From positions 1-21,433 of the IMG/VR virus record IMGVR_UViG_3300048793_000068: 21,433 nt of DNA; one strand, 5' to 3'. Of this stretch, positions 19,704-21,433 are shown in pieces (positions within the stretch are counted from its first letter, which is position 1; the number at the start of each line of letters is the position of its first letter). This DNA comes from a virus. The notes below the pieces were generated by a model that was not told where the DNA came from, made no database searches, and saw only the letters and a list, made by a program, of their open reading frames with translations. The position numbers and the translations under genes are program-made.

Positions 19704-21337
19704 TGCATCTCGACTGGAACAAATCGAACGACACTTTCGTGGTGCGAGTGCCCAGAGGTGCTGATCTCAACATGCTCATGCGTGAGCACGGGCTTGACTT
19801 CAGCACCTCGGCCTCGACTGAAAAAGAAGCGGTCCTGTTTACCCGGGACCAATACGCGGCTGCTACGTTTTCGGATTATGCAAGTCCAGACGCTCTACTG
19901 CGTCTGGCGCCCACTCTGTTTGAGATTAGTGAAAGCTGGAGGGCTACAAGCAATGCTCACATCGCAGTGCCGGCTGACAGGGAACTCTGGCCATTCCAAA
20001 AAGCGAATATCGAATACGCTCTTAGGCGGCGCAATACGCTTGTTGGCGACGTTCCCGGGCTGGGAAAGACACCCACAGCTATCGCCTTTTGCAATGAAGT
20101 TCGTGCAAAAAAAGTTCTGGTCATTTGTCCCGCGAACATTAGACTGCAATGGCACAAGCGCATCCAAGAATGGACGACGATGCCCTGGCCGGATAATAAA
20201 ATCTACCCTATCTTGAAAGGGTCGCACGGAACTAACCCGGCCGCTGCGTGGACGATAGTGAGTTACGATTTGGCACGGACGGAAGGCATTGGGAAGGCTC
20301 TAGCAAAGGAACACTACGATGTACTCATCCTCGATGAACCTCACTACCTTAAAGAGATTGATGCTCAAAGAACCCGGGCTGTATTTGGAGGCGGACCGAG
20401 GCTTTTCCCTCCACTGGCCGAACGGGCAGAGCGTATTCTTGGCCTCACTGGAACACCCCTTCCGAATCGGCCACGTGAGGCCTACGCCCTTGCGAGAGGA
20501 CTTTGTTGGGACGCTATTGATTGGGCTTCGGAAGATAAATTTCGGCACCGTTATAATCCCTCCCAGACCAAGGTCACTGACGAAGGGAAGATTTACATAG
20601 ACGAGCGCAGTGGGCGCCATTCCGAATTGCAGAACCGGCTGCGGTCCTGGTTCATGTGCCGGCATGAGAAGCATGGGCCCCGAGGTGTGATGAAGCAGTT
20701 GCACATGCCCATCTATGATCTGATCCAGGTTGAAGAGACACGCGCCGTCAAGCAAGCGCTCCAGGCCGAGAGCCTGCTCGACATTGACCCGGAGAAGCTA
20801 GAGGGCGCCGACGCGACCATGCTCGGGCATATCGCGGTAGTGCGCCGGCTCATGGGCATCGCCCTGGCCCCCCAGGTGGCCGACTATGTAGAGATGCTGC
20901 TTGACAGCGGTGAAGAGAAGTTGGTACTCTTCGCCTGGCATATAGAGGTGATGAACATTCTGGAGGCCAGGCTGGGCCGGCATGGGATAGTCCGCATGGA
21001 CGGCCGTACTGGTCCGGTCAAAAAGGATAAGCTGGTCAAAGAGTTCATCACCAATCCCCGTATCAAGATCGCTCTCGGTAACACTCTCACAATGGGAACT
21101 GGAACCGATGGCTTGCAGGAGGTTTGTAATCATGCGCTCATTGGAGAGCCCGATTGGGTCCACGGAAATAACCTCCAATGTTTTGACCGCCTTGATCGTG
21201 GCGGACAGCGTGATCAGGTCCAAGGAGATATCTTTGTTGCCCCTGGCTCTATCGCAGAAAAAATCCTCGCGGCGGCCCTCCGCAAAGGCCAGACGACGCA
21301 CAAAGCGTTAGACAAACAATTTTCGGATGACCGATGA
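19703..21337 (+). CDS. SNF2-type DEAD/H helicase
   Basis: This 544-aa superfamily 2 ATPase begins MHLDWNKSNDTFVVRVPRGA. After an N-terminal region (1-90) come LWPFQKANIEYAL, motif I GDVPGLGKT (115-123), motif Ia VICPANIRLQW, motif II DEPH (211-214), motif III GLTGTP (247-252), and C-terminal motifs MGTGTDGLQEVC and QCFDRLDRGGQRDQ (from about 492), as in SNF2/SMARCAL1-like proteins of phages. Motif II has Pro where most have Ala or Ser. It probably remodels forks or branched DNA in replication or recombination. The ATG at 19703 overlaps the previous stop (TGATG). Confidence 0.85.
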   Translation: MHLDWNKSNDTFVVRVPRGADLNMLMREHGLDFSTSASTEKEAVLFTRDQYAAATFSDYASPDALLRLAPTLFEISESWRATSNAHIAVPADRELWPFQKANIEYALRRRNTLVGDVPGLGKTPTAIAFCNEVRAKKVLVICPANIRLQWHKRIQEWTTMPWPDNKIYPILKGSHGTNPAAAWTIVSYDLARTEGIGKALAKEHYDVLILDEPHYLKEIDAQRTRAVFGGGPRLFPPLAERAERILGLTGTPLPNRPREAYALARGLCWDAIDWASEDKFRHRYNPSQTKVTDEGKIYIDERSGRHSELQNRLRSWFMCRHEKHGPRGVMKQLHMPIYDLIQVEETRAVKQALQAESLLDIDPEKLEGADATMLGHIAVVRRLMGIALAPQVADYVEMLLDSGEEKLVLFAWHIEVMNILEARLGRHGIVRMDGRTGPVKKDKLVKEFITNPRIKIALGNTLTMGTGTDGLQEVCNHALIGEPDWVHGNNLQCFDRLDRGGQRDQVQGDIFVAPGSIAEKILAAALRKGQTTHKALDKQFSDDR

Positions 21338-21433
21338 CTAAAAAATTAGAGCCAGGGGCTAGACGGATTGCGCGATTGGCCGCGCAAGGCCGGTGGCGTT
21401 CTCGTAATCGAGAGGCCAATAGGGATGCTCAGT
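21334..21433 (+). CDS. Partial gene at the right edge, unknown
   Basis: The ATG at 21334 overlaps the helicase TGA (ATGA). The visible 33 residues, MTKKLEPGARRIARLAAQGR then WRSRNREANRDAQ, are basic and helical. The gene runs off the window. Its strong basic character suits a nucleic-acid-binding protein, but the fragment is too short to name. Confidence 0.5.
   Translation, partial: MTKKLEPGARRIARLAAQGRWRSRNREANRDAQ

Overview
The window looks like part of a tailed-phage genome of podovirus type (short-tailed, T7-like head and packaging genes), as free phage or prophage. The evidence is one compact block holding small and large terminase, a head-to-tail connector portal of the T7 gp8 type, a scaffold protein, a major capsid protein, several small virion proteins and the start of a tail-tube/adaptor-like gene. 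A lysis cassette sits inside this block. No integrase, tRNA or clear host gene is visible. The DNA is moderately GC-rich, and the small lipoprotein, the DUF6197 protein and the phage small-protein families recall phages of alphaproteobacteria. That host call is inference only.

Layout. Positions 1-11,929 are all on the minus strand, read right to left: small terminase (11,929), three small genes, large terminase, a membrane-anchored trypsin-like protease, a SAR-type lysozyme, a holin-like membrane protein, a lipoprotein, a small secreted protein, then (after a sigma70-like promoter at 7,099-7,127) two small genes, portal, a Bbp19-like protein, scaffold, (second sigma70-like promoter at 3,682-3,711) capsid, a 247-aa virion protein, several small proteins including a paralogous pair, and a partial adaptor gene. 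From about 12,740 the strand switches: a candidate early promoter (12,740-12,768) drives small unknown genes, a reverse-oriented acquired block (14,174-15,260) with a broken IS1595-type transposase and a GNAT-like protein, more small genes, a reverse-oriented SprT-like metalloprotease, and then a replication block (primase-polymerase/helicase, small membrane protein, SNF2-type helicase).

The two arms diverge from a gene-free control region (11,930-12,854) built from nested repeats. Its main feature is a palindrome, CGCAA-N5-TTGCG, present five times there in the CGCAAGATTRTTGCG or TTATA-centred form within 12,159-12,383, once beside the small terminase gene (11,968) and once just after the -10 box of the late promoter at 7,099. 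This looks like the phage's own operator set. An AT-rich segment with a 12-bp inverted repeat and a 14-bp direct repeat (12,508-12,598) is a candidate origin.

Genes within each arm are tightly packed, with many ATGA, GTGA, TGATG and TAATG stop/start overlaps. I used these overlaps to choose starts, including several GTG or TTG starts and several very short genes.
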